This document shows positions 1 to 12,330 of a stretch of DNA of 64,000 bases, piece after piece. Positions within the stretch are counted from its first letter, which is position 1. Each line of letters starts with the position of its first letter. Both the position numbers and the translations under genes were made by a program. The stretch comes from Sinonovacula constricta (taxonomy: Eukaryota > Mollusca > Bivalvia > Cardiida > Solecurtidae): contig CM017559.1 in the NCBI GenBank assembly GCA_007844125.1, positions 67,996,705 through 68,060,704 on the forward strand. The letters run 5' to 3'. Under the pieces are notes generated by a model that saw nothing but the letters and a program-made list of their open reading frames with translations, was not told where the DNA came from and ran no database searches.

Positions 1-639
1 CAAATAAAATAAACATTTATGTATTTACAAGACTGATAGATACGACATTGTAGGCTTGAGATTAGTAAAGGATCATTAACTTCATTTGATATTACGCTGT
101 GTTTTGCTCTAAACATCAAACAAAAACTGAAAACGTAAACCTTAAGCAACATACCTTTTTGTTGATATTTGTTAAAAAAACATATTTGTTAAAAAAAATC
201 ATCACAAACAAGGAATGTACTACTACTCCTGTCTACTGTAATTAAAGTACGGCCTGGGTACGATTTGACGTTGCTTATAATAAACAATACTCGACGATGT
301 TCAAACGCTCAAATTTCAACTCGCCTTTTTATGCAAAGAGTCCGATGAAATGGCAAATGCACTTCTTTATGTAAAAATATCAAAAACAGATTGATTGAAT
401 TCTTCCAGATTGAAGAACGAACTTCTTGTATAAACATAACTTTTGTAAATGTAAATTTGCAACGCCATTCTGTAAGTCTTTTTCCAGTTTTCTTGCGCAA
501 AATTTCAGGCAGAACAGGAATTAGTTTAACCTGAAATTAGGTCGGGTTGGAAATTTTCCAAGTTAAAAATAAACAAATATTAAAATTATGTTTATGTGTT
601 TTTCTTACATTGTCATTCTTTTTCCCCACTTTCTTCGTG
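1..639. other. AT-rich stretch, nothing supported
   Basis: No repeat unit, splice-bounded exon or protein motif could be recognised here on either strand. The 63-codon antisense frame at 309-500 has no recognisable domain and is of chance length for such AT-rich DNA. Confidence 0.5.
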
Positions 640-930
640 CTCTATGTATACTTGTTGTCTATGTACCGTCTTCGGCCGACCGGTATAATGATAAACTTTG
701 GAGGAGAAATGTTTAATGTCGTGTAACGACCAAGGTGGTAGACATATAGATCTAAGCACTTCGAACCAGCCTCGCTGCTGGACAAACTCTTTTATCGACG
801 CGGTTTAAGCCTCTTCCCAAGTTGCGGTTAAGCAACGGTTACTGTGGCTGGTGTATGGATGGGTGACCTTTGGAGAGCGCCGGCCTACGTCACAGTTGCA
901 ATACATGCACAGTTGAAGTCCGCCGAACTT
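640..930 (+). repeat. Possible 5S-rRNA-box SINE-like repeat
   Basis: This is a locally GC-richer block. It contains GGTTAAGCAACGG near 825-838, followed about 20 bases later by TGGATGGGTGACC near 857-869. Those two strings resemble box A and box C of the internal RNA polymerase III promoter of 5S rRNA, in the right order. The region between and upstream does not follow 5S rRNA, so this is not a 5S gene. A 5S-derived SINE (SINE3-type) or a decayed 5S pseudogene would fit. A reversed tRNA B-box-like string (TTCGAACC, near 759) also lies here, and could mean a tRNA-type head on the other strand. No second copy was found in the window to define borders. Confidence 0.35.
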
Positions 931-1225
931 TTATGCCCAGTATATCTTCCACACTGCAATGCTATTTCTGTATCCACCATTTATATTATTTACCAACCTA
1001 TTATGTGGAGACAAATCGCTAGTAGAAATAACTGTTTTTTTTGTTTTTTGTTATTTGTTGTACAGAATTATACTGCATTATCTGATTATTTCTTTTAAAG
1101 GGTTTAACAAACACGAAGGGTGTCAGTGACCGAGCAGATCAGTCGCTGACTTGTCTCTCCCTTGACATCTTACAGTACTGTGTTGAGGTGAGTCCTGGTT
1201 CTGACAAAAATGGTGTAGATGCATT

Positions 1226-1228
<3 letters not shown>

Positions 1229-1292
<64 letters not shown>
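1229..1292. repeat. (CT)32 microsatellite
   Basis: An uninterrupted CT dinucleotide tract of 64 bases, followed by short C and CCT runs up to about 1310. Confidence 0.97.
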
Positions 1293-1293
<1 letters not shown>

Positions 1294-2888
1294 ACCCCCC
1301 CCCTCCCCCGACATTTGTCTAGGGTCCAACAAAATATTTGAATATAATAACCATAAACGTGTCAATAATTCCCTGAATAACATGCATTGTAGTTATTGTA
1401 AAACGGTTACGCTTTCCTGGATATGATTAAACACATCTAGTGTTAATCAAAGTGTCAGGTAATAAGACAAACACAGTTTGATTTCAATCCATTCCGGGGT
1501 ATTTAATGTGAAACAGTCTGAAATTAATAGAATAAGATTCAATTTTTAGGGGGGGTTATTGCTTGCAATTTTTGGTTTTATAATCAAGCGAATTTAGATG
1601 TGCAATATGCATACACAAAATCGAAAAATGTATGTTATTGAAATAACCTTGAAGCATTAAGTCTTGCAAATAAATTATAGATATGATAAGTAATTATTGA
1701 ATGTACTCAAATGTAATCAAAAACTGTATTTTTTATACTGTTTATAGAATAAACAATACTCGGCATTTACACGTTTTATCTTTACATGCTTTTCCTTGGC
1801 CCAACTAATAAACTTCTTCAAATAAATCAAGAATCTTTTAGCAGTTTTAATTGAAATAATACCTATCCCCTCGCCAAAATACAATTAATTAATTTAAATT
1901 ATTAAAGTCACCATTGTAAGGTAAGGTTACCATTAAATTTCATATCTTTAATTTATGGATATAAAAAAGTTTGGCACTCGTGACTTTTTAAATTTCTAAA
2001 AGATATCACAGATCTGTTCATCCATGTCTGTCTACCCAATGTGATAAAGACAGCGCTATCATAGCCAAGAGAAGACAACCAATGACATACTAATGTATAT
2101 TCAAAACGTGGGTATTTCCCTTTGAGTAATTTCCTTTCCCGCAAATGGACAAGCGAGATCACACAACGCATTTTAGTCTATACAACACTTTCTTGTTTAT
2201 AAAACTCATATTTAGTTAAGTAACATTTTAATGAATAAGAACAGGACGAGACTCAATAAGCCCGTCATTTAAAATGCACAAAAAATCGGAATTGTGACAA
2301 CTGATCGTTTAAGGCCAGTCCCAATGTTAAAATTCTACATTTTGGTTGTTAATCAAATTTATTAGACCAGAATCAACAACACATTTTCATAACATTCGAT
2401 AATTATTTATGCACAATATTTTATCTGCTGATCATAGGTTATTTTTACTAATGTTTTCCCGATGTCGTTCACTGCTTATTAACATTATTATTTAAATTAA
2501 GTCGGTGCTTTTTACAATTAAAGTAAGACAAACTGATCCAAGTCACACAATGAATAATCGTTAAATTATTGGTTGGTTGACAAATATGTTGATTAAATGC
2601 TGTCTCCATACAATCCGCATGCTAAGGCAGACACAACAAAACCGCAATAAACAAATTCCAATTAGAAGAAATTTCTGGTTACAATGAGATGAATTGAGAC
2701 ACATATGAAATAGATAGCACCCTAGGGGATTAAACGAAATGACCGAAATCATATCTTAAATATTGAAAAGGGCACATGTTTCAGAGAAGGGCATTTGGTT
2801 ATATAGAATTAAATCGGACCTTTTTATTGTTTGATACTTCCCAATCGACGACATTTCGAGATGAATTACGGAGTTTCCCGAAAAGTTC
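1293..2888. other. AT-rich stretch, nothing supported
   Basis: No repeat with a second copy in the window and no protein motif seen. Small open frames (72 and 63 codons, antisense, at 1953-2171 and 2561-2752) lack recognisable domains. Confidence 0.5.
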
Positions 2889-3375
2889 CGGCTGGAGGTC
2901 TTTTAATTCAAACCAAACATGACGTCTGTCTGTTTAATACAACTATCCAAGATTCTGCGAAATACAGATCCCTGATATATTGATGACCCCTTGGGATCAC
3001 TAGGAACTGTTTGGAAGAGTGATTTGTCCACTAACATACAGTGACTCACGCCTTCAAACAAATATTCTGACCTTTCGCAAACTATCTGACATACCAGTGC
3101 CCTTTCTGCCAATACATTTAATATTCAGTACGTTCGGGGACATTGCAAATCTGATTTGATACGCTCGAATGGTCCCTAAGTCTATTTGTTTCAATGGAAT
3201 AATGTAAGAAAAATGACTCATCCGTAAAGAGTTTGCTATTAGTAAATTATGGATAAGTGTTTCATTGGGGACCAATACATGACGAAGACATTGAATGCGG
3301 AAGGAGATAAGACAATGTCTCTTCCATTAAATGTCAGAAATGTCATTGGTATTTCGGATGTTTTAATATTCATGG
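2889..3375. repeat. Dispersed repeat DR-1, copy a
   Basis: About 490 bases that align with 18300-18800 in the same orientation, with scattered substitutions and short indels (roughly three quarters identical by eye). Shared landmarks include TTGGGATCACTAGG, ACATACAGTGACTCA, GCCCTTTCTGCC, AATCTGATTTGATACG and GATAAGTGTTTCA. Two overlapping antisense frames (2903-3112, 3054-3275) run through it. The first is partly preserved in the other copy before a stop, so an origin from a coding sequence is possible but not shown. Family unknown. Confidence 0.8.
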
Positions 3376-4112
3376 ATATATTTTGACATTCATAACTATT
3401 GAAAACAAGTTACGTTTAATATGGCTGGTGTAAACAGAGTTTTAGTTTGACTGCTGTGGTCAATTCAAGATAATAGAACAAATATTCAAAACATCAGAGA
3501 TACTTGAAATGGACGAAATTTAAAAAAATGCTGTAACAATAATAACACATTGCCTTAAAATACTTATTTGTCTATGTTAAATCATTTGCAATAAACATTT
3601 AATAAAGTGGAAAACACGTTTTATACGCCTCTCTAAACTCCATTTTTGTATGTGTTTTATTTGTTTATTTGGAGCAAATTGCATGTACAATTTATTTGAA
3701 AAGATTCGACATAGAGCTAGGTAATTGTAACGTAAAAGTAAATGGCAAAAACTAGACCAAGCTAAAACTAGTTATAAGTTTTACGTTATTACGTTAAACG
3801 ACAATTTTAACAGATGCGCACATAGTTTGTAAGATGACTTAATTACATAAATATTTATATATAAACTCTATATATTCGGAACAAATATTCTGAGAGTAAC
3901 ACAGTGTATGAAAGTCGCTAAACCTAGTGACATGCATCCTGCAATTGACTGCATTTTTAAGCGATTCTAGGATATACAACACCTTAGAAGTCGCTACTTC
4001 CACCACCCGTTTTATAAATTGACTATGTTATGACACCCCACCCATAGGAATCTGACTCTTATTTTAATGATATCCGGTAATGAGTCACGCGATTCGGAGA
4101 TCAATGCTGTTC
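3376..4112. other. AT-rich stretch, nothing supported
   Basis: Nothing recognisable on either strand; no internal repetition. Confidence 0.5.
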
Positions 4113-4193
<81 letters not shown>

Positions 4194-4218
4194 TAAAAAT
4201 AATAAAAATAAAAATAAT
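4113..4218. repeat. (AAT)n microsatellite
   Basis: A run of about 27 AAT triplets, passing into (AAAAT)-type variants at its 3' end. Confidence 0.97.
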
Positions 4219-5699
4219 TGAAGTTATTTAAATACTGTCGCTCTTAGAGACGCTGCCGCCTGCGTTCGTCGTCGTCGTACATCTCTTCCGACGTAACGGC
4301 GTTGTTTTGTTTCAAATAACGAGATTAAAAATAATTGGACTTTAGGGACGTTTTTCCCCCACATGATTCCCTCCTTTTCCATTTAATACAGCCTTTACAC
4401 AAGTTGTTACATTACATTAGTGTAATACAACTTTTCACCTGATGATGTGCAGATCGTCTCATACCACTAGTGTTCAATTGTTAAATTTTCGTAATATCGT
4501 ATATTGGCAACTTAAATCATGTAATAATAATAAATCTGACGGCTGCTGTTATTTAATACAAACTTTTATAAAACTCGTCCAGAAAAATACTTTTCCTGAA
4601 CTCGCTTAATAAATGTATGCATTTTTTGAATGTTAAATTGTGTCAGATCCTCAATGGATGGGGAAAGACCAAACTATTCGGTAATTCTTTGATTATTATT
4701 CAAATATATTTTGAAAATAGATTTAAGAAAAATAGATTTAATATTTGTATAAACAATAATAATATTTTTATACAGATACGTTCTTATTATTTAGACAAAA
4801 AAGTATTAAAAGACAATATTTGTGATGTACATGTATTATAATATAAACTTAAATATATCGAGGATTTGATTGCTCGCCAGGGAATTGGTGCTGCTCTAGA
4901 AAGCAGCGCCTCGTATGGAAGGCATCTTTTATGTGGACGATAATGTAGCTGGCAAAAACTGGAAATCGCAGCAGTTCTTAGAGACCTTTTTCAGAGAAAA
5001 CAACTGAGTGTTCCGTTTTTTAACATTGTAGCTTGCAACAATAATGTGTAGCTGGCAATTAAAATAAGTAGCTGGCATTTATAGAAATTCGCAGCTGTTT
5101 CGCGAAGTATTGTTTAACAAAAGAAACCTCGTATATCAACTTTATCAATGCAGCTTCAAAATACAAATGTAGCAGAGGACAAGAAAAACAAACAAAATAG
5201 CAAATACTCTTCTCCGTATTAGAGTTATGGTTCGTTACGGTCAAATGTTTATGTAATTGATCGACAGTGTAAGAAAGTGTTTAGTTCCTAGGAAAGTCTT
5301 CTGTGTAAAAGCGCATGCCCTCTACGGTGCCTTGGATGTCTCGCATCCTAGTTTTTTTCTAGTAACTAGCTGTCTTAAAGAATACTTTAGCGTTTTTTAT
5401 TACGACAAAACCAAAGTCATAGAAAATAATAGCCACACAGTAAATTTATTTATCTAGATCAAACCCACAGCTTATCAAACCAAATTGGGACATTCTTTGC
5501 AAGAGACGTCTGTCCCAATTAGAATTTCGAAGAGTCTTCTAAATGAGTAAAATAATGCCGACATGACGCATGTTCTAAGCAATAAAATCGGTAATTTTAT
5601 ATGGATAAAAAGTACGTAGGCTTATAGAAAAAAATCTATAAAATTGCTAACAATGCCGATTCTTATACTGTAAATATACTATAATTAAAAGAAAAGTTT
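4219..5699. other. Unassigned; short CGT run and a thrice-repeated 10-mer
   Basis: A short (CGT)n run lies near 4267-4281. The 10-mer GTAGCTGGCA occurs at 4945, 5048 and 5068, which is more than expected by chance but without a clear longer unit. Small open frames here (4617-4841, 5059-5244, 5257-5457) show no domain. Confidence 0.4.
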
Positions 5700-5940
5700 A
5701 TAATCGCTACCTCCTTAACTGAAACACAGATGAAAAATATACGAAGGTTGTTGCGTGATATGTTTGCATTACTACAATGACAGCTGCCTATACCGAGTGT
5801 GATTCATAGAATATGAACGCAAATATATAACTGAAATGGGATTGGTACAGAGGCTGTGTTTTGGGGAGTGAGAAACATAATACTGAGGGAGATAAACACA
5901 TCACGACATGTTCAAGCAAGAAGCAAGGGTAATGTTATCG
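5700..5940. repeat. Dispersed repeat DR-2, copy a
   Basis: About 240 bases that align with 20070-20310 in the same orientation. Shared landmarks are TGTTGCGTG, CTGCCTATAC, AACGCAAATATATAACTG and AGAAACATAATACT. The copies differ by substitutions and short indels, so this is an old pair. Family unknown. Confidence 0.75.
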
Positions 5941-6617
5941 GCAGGATCAATGCGATTTGTGAGTTTTTAACAATAAAAAGTATTTGACAGCATGCACAAA
6001 TTAATGATACAATTTCAATAAGTGTAAAATAATTTACCAATCATCTGTTGCTTAATTCTCTATTTTCACTTTCTTCGTAAATTAACATAAAATGGTGTAT
6101 TTTAACAATTATAAAATTAACGAAATTCATTTCAAAGTGAATGCATTAACTTTCATAGGGTGTAACATGCTTGAAAAGAAATGAATGACTCAATTTATAA
6201 TTACATTTTATTAAACAAACATGCGATTAAAAGGATTAAATGAGACGAGAAATAAATGCAACAAATGATTAAACCAAGAAAATATAGGACACTATGCTAT
6301 GTATTAAAACTAACTATGATTAATGTTTTACGTCAGAATGGCACATGAACTCAACATTTTCAGATGATTATCGAAAATTTGCATGTCACTTAAATTGTAA
6401 ATTTTAAGTTTTATATGATGTTCTCACAGAATTCGTATATAAAGCCCGTACTCAACCAAAATATAATATTCTTCACTTGAAGGTTGTTATGGAACGTCTG
6501 TAAATCGCTTTGATTTTAAGATTCATTTTATGCCCATGTTAATATCTTACAATATTATATTGGCAATTCTTGGTTCTCAACAGTGTCATCAGAAAGAACG
6601 CTTCCTAAACCGTTGTA

Positions 6618-6620
<3 letters not shown>
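5941..6620. other. AT-rich stretch, nothing supported
   Basis: Nothing recognisable. Confidence 0.5.

Positions 6621-6653
<33 letters not shown>
6621..6653. repeat. (AT)16 microsatellite
   Basis: A pure AT dinucleotide tract. Confidence 0.95.
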
Positions 6654-6657
<4 letters not shown>

Positions 6658-8942
6658 CGGTTTCTCTAACACTTGTCAAACTTGATGGTCGACCTTATTA
6701 ACACAATGACGTTTTTGTTAGTTTGTAAACACTTATGCATGTTAATGACTGACAAATAGGAAACTATCAAAGGTTCTATGAGAATTACATCAAATATTAC
6801 AAAGATTGAACCATTACTAGACAAAGGCACACTCAAATATCCCATCAAAATGAGACATCTAACAGGATGCACCTGCATTGAATGGCAAACACTCAATGAA
6901 TACAATTTAACATCTATAAAATATATACAATATGTGCAGGAGATAAAAGCGCCGACAACTAAAGTTCTCAAAATGTCCATTATTTCCGACTAAGGCAGTA
7001 ACCACTGATTTTTTTTCAGCACATGTCATATCTTTCCTATTTTCTATTATTTGTAAAAATGTAAGTTGATCTTAAATTATACTTCTCAGCTTCATTTATC
7101 CTTGTGTCTCAGAAATTGCAAGGGCGGTGTCTTTAATCTTGTTTAAACACCCCGTTCAAGGCAACAACCGTTGTTTTTCCCTTTAATTTCTTTTGTTTAT
7201 CGCCTTCTTTCACAAAAGATTTAACTTGCAAGTTCATACATTTGTCTAATGCTATGCCAGATTTTACCCTATGTTGTAATCCGCATAGGACCTTGTTTTA
7301 TTTTCGTGCTTGAGGAAACTATTGATGTTTCTCGTAGATATAACGAATTTGCTTATTTCATGCTTCTATTTTTTTCTCTGTCTTCCTTCTCACTGGCAAG
7401 CGCTGTAACAACTCCACAATGTCTCCACAAATTAGCATTTTATCATAGTTTCAACCTTTCATTAGAGCTGGCTGTGCTGTCGTTGATTGTTATTTAATAG
7501 TTTTCAGACACTAAAGCCAAACTTCAGAAATTTACCTTGTTAATAGAATTTATAAGACAAACAACATTTCAAATTCAAAGATGTCTCAATTAAAATCGGA
7601 GTAACATAAATATAAGTAACTTTTCATCATATGACACTATTTATATGAACAATAGACACATTTTGAAAAACGGGTAATGCTAAATATTAAAATGTAAATA
7701 GATTATTGAAATACCGGAATTATGAGTTTTATCTAAAATGTTCGTTGCTACCTGGTGTTGCACTTGATTTACATGATACTAATGTAGTATATTATAACAG
7801 TCGGTTTACTCTGAAACCTTTTTCATATAGTCTATTTCAAATCGATGACTAATCTATAGCAAAGGATGCAAATGGGACTTGAAAATGTTATTCAATATTC
7901 ATTCAGCATGAAAAAGGTGTTTATTATTCAGGAAAACGGGATTGATTTCAAATAAATCATTTATAAAGAAATACAACACTAAAAACATTTTTGCTTGATT
8001 GAGAAATTATTCTCGTTTACGTTTCATGACATATGTTGCTTAATAATTGATGTGTTAACACGTTTCATGATATCAATGAATCGTTATGTACATATTTCTA
8101 AGATAAATGGTTTTATTCTCACCACGGAAACCCTAAACACGATATCTCCATGTTTCCGGTAAAGAAATTTAATATTGTCGATAAACTACTGGTTTATAAT
8201 CAACTTATAGTAAATGGAGTATGTTGCTTTCAATGTGCCTGTTACTGAACGAAACCCGGATATGGGGGCTTTCTACGCCATCAGGAATAATGAAGACGAA
8301 AAAAGCTCTTTACGGAAAGTGCCGAGAGTAAAAGGAAAATATACTAACAACAAAAGTATTATTTTTTAGATGAAGCGTCGGTTTAAACGATAAACCTGCG
8401 TTTTAAAACTTAGCCTTTTAGTTTCGTAGAACTTCCCGCCGTGTCGAAGGTATGCGGCAGTAGTGTAAAGGATGATATGGGCAAAATTTAAGCTAGTAAC
8501 AGGCACTTTACTGAGCAAAACATTGACACCATTGCCATGTAGTGTAAAACACAAATTTGTATACAGTTTTATGATAATTTTATTGTTTATTTTTTATTTA
8601 TAATGACAACAAATAAATCAATGACTATACATTTAAAACGATAGGTGTACACATAAGAAAGAATATGTGCGATGTTGCCTATAAATTGATTAAAAGAGAA
8701 TACAATTGCGCTATTTTAATATTTACACGTGAAGATAATAAGTTAACATTCATTCATTATAAACTAGGTAATAATTAAATGCAATAGAAAAACTTACGAA
8801 AATTAAAAAACAACAACAGTTTATGTACATAGTCAGTACAACTGTTTACTTATTGTAGCGTTAAATCTATTCTAGATAATGTTTGTATAATTAAGGATAA
8901 ATAACATCAATATGTTAGTCGATATTGCTGGTACAAGGTGAC
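6654..8942. other. Unassigned AT-rich DNA with chance-length frames
   Basis: Overlapping open frames lie on opposite strands at 6666-6980 (104 codons, antisense) and 6778-6993 (71 codons, sense). A further sense frame at 7249-7497 is rich in hydrophobic residues, as expected from T-rich DNA. None shows a domain, bias or splice context that would support a gene. Confidence 0.45.
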
Positions 8943-9085
8943 ATTAAACAACCAGATATGTGTGTTTGGGTTTTATCTCCATAACAAGATAAGTGCCATA
9001 AAGTAGATAACTACAGCTCGCGGTATGTGAAAGTAAAATAGTCTGCATGGTAGACTTGAAATGTAATAAACACACGTAGACTAAG
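8943..9085. repeat. Dispersed repeat DR-3, copy a
   Basis: This aligns with 17548-17690 in the same orientation. Shared strings include ACAACCAG, GGGTTTTAT, AGATAACT, TCTGCA followed by GGTAGAC, TGAAATG and ACACAC. The copies are strongly diverged. Reading frame is not conserved between them. Confidence 0.6.
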
Positions 9086-9599
9086 GCTGATTAACAAGGG
9101 TTTCATAATATGGAAATGTAGAAAAATAACAAGAAAAGAGAGTAGGAACATTAGTATTGACGTATTTCAGTCATCAGCTTGTTGATTTACACTATCTTCT
9201 ATTTTCTATTTCAAATATATTCTTTAAGGACCCAAATTTTCTGTTTAAAAACCCTTCCGGAGACAACACTTCACATGTCTGTCGGTTTTTTCAAAACTGT
9301 GATAAATGTTTCTTTATTTTAGTCATTTAATTATTACCATATAAGCTTAGAATCTTACACTACATGCACTTTTAAATGAAGTAAAAGAAATGAAATTCAT
9401 AAGTGATAAGAACATATTAGGACCAATTTAAATGATGGCTGCACAATGTATTTCAACAGGAAAACCTGAATGTCACCATCAATAAAACACCTCTGATGTT
9501 TTAAATCTCAAAGGGGACGTAAACCATGAATTTACAAACAATAATGAAAAGGTCAGTAAAATAATGTTATAACGACAAATGAAACATTTGTCATAATTT

Positions 9600-9725
9600 G
9601 ACTTAAAGCTATAATTTGGGCAGCCGGTTTTGGAATCATCCCTCTTCGTCTCTCCAGTCGTGCCCTAAATACTTGAGGCACTTTGTACAGTCTTCGTCCC
9701 CTTTGCATAAGACTGCACAATAGGT
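9600..9725 (-). repeat. PLE 3'-flank fragment, antisense
   Basis: The reverse complement matches the segment at about 12590-12690 that lies just beyond the stop codon of the Penelope-like ruin. Shared landmarks are GGGCACGACTGGAGAGA and CTTTAAGTCA. It is a detached fragment in opposite orientation to the block at 11.7-14.1 kb. Confidence 0.7.
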
Positions 9726-9740
9726 AAAACTTATATCTTT

Positions 9741-9925
9741 ATTATTTGACATGCTACTTGCAGGTGGATGCATGATCTATTATATTATTATTTGACATGC
9801 CACTTGCAGATAAATACGTGGCCTATTATATTATTATTTGACATGTCACTTGCCGATAAATACTTGGCCTGTTAAATTATTATTTGACATGCCACCGAGA
9901 GAAAAATACTTGACCTATTTTAATT
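9741..9925 (+). repeat. 46-bp tandem repeat, 4 copies
   Basis: ATTATTTGACATG begins at 9741, 9787, 9833 and 9879, a constant spacing of 46 bases. Each unit continues with CACTTGC, an AAATAC stretch and GGCCTATTA or a variant. Copies differ by a few substitutions; the last is most diverged. Confidence 0.9.
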
Positions 9926-10003
9926 TTATAACTGGAACACGTTACCCATTATCGCTGCACGATTTCATTTCCAATACATATTGTTCGATAATACACTATT
10001 GTT

Positions 10004-10110
10004 ATAGGTAAATAAGAAAAGTGCCTATCAAACTTTCTACAGATATTTAAATCTAATCTACCTCTAGACAAAGGCAAACAGGGTAAATATAAATGTGACA
10101 AAAACACTGT
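10004..10110 (+). repeat. PLE-type repeat, C head fragment
   Basis: This carries the C head: ATAGGTAAATAAGAAAAG, then CAGATATTTAAAT, ATCTACC, TAGACAAAGGCAAAC, and AAATGTGACAAAAACAC. It stops before the two-hairpin core seen in longer copies such as 11.75 kb. Confidence 0.85.
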
Positions 10111-11267
10111 TAGTTTACTCACTTCAGTGGAACATCATTTTTTACATTGTTGCCGTTTAGAGGCTTCTTTAAGAGTTGCAAAGATTGAGTGTTCCGCAAA
10201 CACTTAACTTTTCATATTTTTCTACCAATGTCGTCAAGTAAAGTTGTATATGGTCGATGCACCAACGTTGATGTTTTTTGCTTAAAATATGTTGATAAAT
10301 CTAGAATCATTTCTTCAAGAATAAATGTTGTATCAAGTTATTCCGCCAAATTCAGAATTAAGAATAGTTTCGGGTATTAAGGGGACTCTTAATATTCTAG
10401 CGGACACCAACACACGAGTTGGGCTTAGAATTAATAATATCGTAGAATACTTAAAGTTGGAAAAGATGATAAATATTAAAACGAATAAATTCAACTTTTT
10501 ATTTTAGGTCAGTCAGAAAATACAAATACATGTGTATTAGTTATGTTGTTTTCCTGGTATGAGTAAGTAATAAATATCTTATGACGACACTGTTACTAAG
10601 TATACTACTATACTATTTTTTGCCAAACTCTTTTTGGTGAAGAACTTAATATGTCTAAACAGATCGATTGCAATGTAACATGGATCAATAGAATGTTTTC
10701 AAATTCAGTTTAAGTAGCGAAAAAAGAAAAGAAACCATAAAAATGAAGCTGTATAAAAGTATTATCATTAAAAGTTAATGTACATTTTAAGATAAAGAAG
10801 CCTCATATGTTTTCAACGAAACACCAATTTCAGTAAAGAAATGTTCAAACTAAGATGCAATTAAATGAAAACGAGTTGAAAATAAGATTCAAGCTTTTAG
10901 TGATACACTCCTAATTAATTAACAACAAGTTACAAGAATAATGGCTAATATATTCACTGAAAGCCTGTGTGTTTAAACTAAAACATTTAGCGTTTTGTTG
11001 TAAAATGTGTACCTTGACGTGAAATCTTTTTGATATGACGTATAATATGTTAAATTTTACCAAAATCATCTGGCAAAAATAACCAGAAAAAATATATATA
11101 TGTAGACTTCCAATCGCATCGCGCAAGTATATAATGAATAACAGCATATAATAAAATGTTTAAATGGGCAAAGGTTTAAGAAAAACAATATGTTGTAAAA
11201 TAACTCGCAATTTGTAAATACATTTACATTTATTAGACAGAATTACCCTAGATTTCATGCTTGTATA
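10111..11267. other. AT-rich stretch, nothing supported
   Basis: Short frames at 10189-10380, 10325-10507 and 10911-11147 have no recognisable domain and no repeat partner was found. Confidence 0.45.
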
Positions 11268-11345
11268 AGCAGTTACATTGCCAGCAACAGTGTCCATGTC
11301 TATGCAAGCAGTTACATTGCCAGCAACAGTGTCCATGTGTATGCA
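11268..11345 (+). repeat. 39-bp direct duplication
   Basis: AGCAGTTACATTGCCAGCA starts at 11268 and again at 11307. The two 39-base units are nearly identical, so this is a young tandem duplication. Confidence 0.92.
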
Positions 11346-11740
11346 TGTACACGTATCAGCATTAAAAGTTTTAACAGCTTACGAAAATTGTTTCATTTAT
11401 GAAAACAACATTGTCATTGCTTTTTTATTAAAATACTTCTTATTATACGTTATCGTTTGGACAGTTTTATTTTAAACTTTATTATTTGTAAACGGTATTC
11501 TTTGGTCAGTTATAAACTTCTGATGCACGTGATTACTGTTAGCTGTCTTATTGTTATGGGATATTTGTAAATGGCAACACTTACACAGTAAATTGGCACA
11601 CACTATAAGTAAACTCGTAACTTTGACACATATAAAGCATTTTATTTGAAAAACTGGAAAATAAGACATCACGAGTATCTTTTCTATCATCAACTTTATT
11701 GAAATATAGCACACATATGTCATGAGGTTTGCCTCTAAAT
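11346..11740. other. AT-rich stretch, nothing supported
   Basis: Two overlapping antisense frames (11472-11801, 11581-11793) run from here into the adjacent repeat and are not supported as genes. Confidence 0.45.
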
Positions 11741-12110
11741 GGATTTTTTTGTGTTCTGTATTGAATAGGTAAATAAGAAAAGGTCCTATCCAAATTTTCA
11801 CATATATTTATATTTTATCTACCAGTAGACAAAGGCAAACAAGGTAAATGCAAATGTGACAAGAACACAGAGACGAGACATAACACACATAAAGAATAAC
11901 CATCAGTTACCGCATTGGAACGGTCAATCGGCAAAAGGACCAACTGGGGTGACTAAACCTGGTTTGTGGAGCGCTACAACCTCGCATTTCCTGAAGGTTT
12001 TTCTAGCAAACAAACAGTGTAAATAACAACATCCCGTCAAAGTGAAACAACTAACAGTAAGCACCTGCATCGGGAGTTAAAACAGATGCAACGAACTTAT
12101 ATACATACAT
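11741..12110 (+). repeat. PLE-type repeat, C head plus two-hairpin core
   Basis: The C head starts at about 11765 (ATAGGTAAATAAGAAAAGG), then TAGACAAAGGCAAAC, GACGAGACATAACACAC. The core follows at about 11905-12010: CAGTTACCGC, GGAACGGTCAATCGGC, ACTGGGGTG, CCTCGCATTTCCTGAAGG. Here the second hairpin is partly mismatched (CAATCGG against CCAACTG). In element orientation this is the far 3' part of the antisense Penelope-like ruin beginning at 12728, since the intervening 12.1-12.7 kb also recurs next to another C copy at 37.1-37.6 kb. Confidence 0.85.
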
Positions 12111-12214
12111 AATAACTAGTAATAAAATAAACTAGAAACATATGTACAGTATGTACAGTAGAAAGCCTCGGCAACGTAAAAAATAAAAATTCCAAACGAG
12201 AGATTAGTTTGAAA

Positions 12215-12330
12215 TAAAACAGCCCAAGCGCTGATATATTATACGACATTTTAGGAACAAATAAAACAGCCCAAGCGCTGATATATTATAAGAACAAATT
12301 GAACAGCCCAAGCGCTGATTTATAATAAGA
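12215..12330 (+). repeat. Short repeat AGCCCAAGCGCTGAT, 3 copies
   Basis: Three units carry ACAGCCCAAGCGCTGAT at about 12219, 12266 and 12303 (spacing 47 then 37). The same CAAGCGCTGATAT string recurs once per A unit at the right end of the window (for example near 63780), which ties this flank to the A family. Confidence 0.85.

Noticed and set aside
1160..1192. A possible microexon between TTACAG and GTGAGT near 1170-1188
   Set aside because: Splice-like strings of this size are frequent by chance, and no adjoining exon or frame could be found.
6666..6980. 104-codon antisense frame with an overlapping 71-codon sense frame
   Set aside because: No domain, no codon pattern and no repeat or splice support; the length is plausible by chance over 64 kb on six frames.
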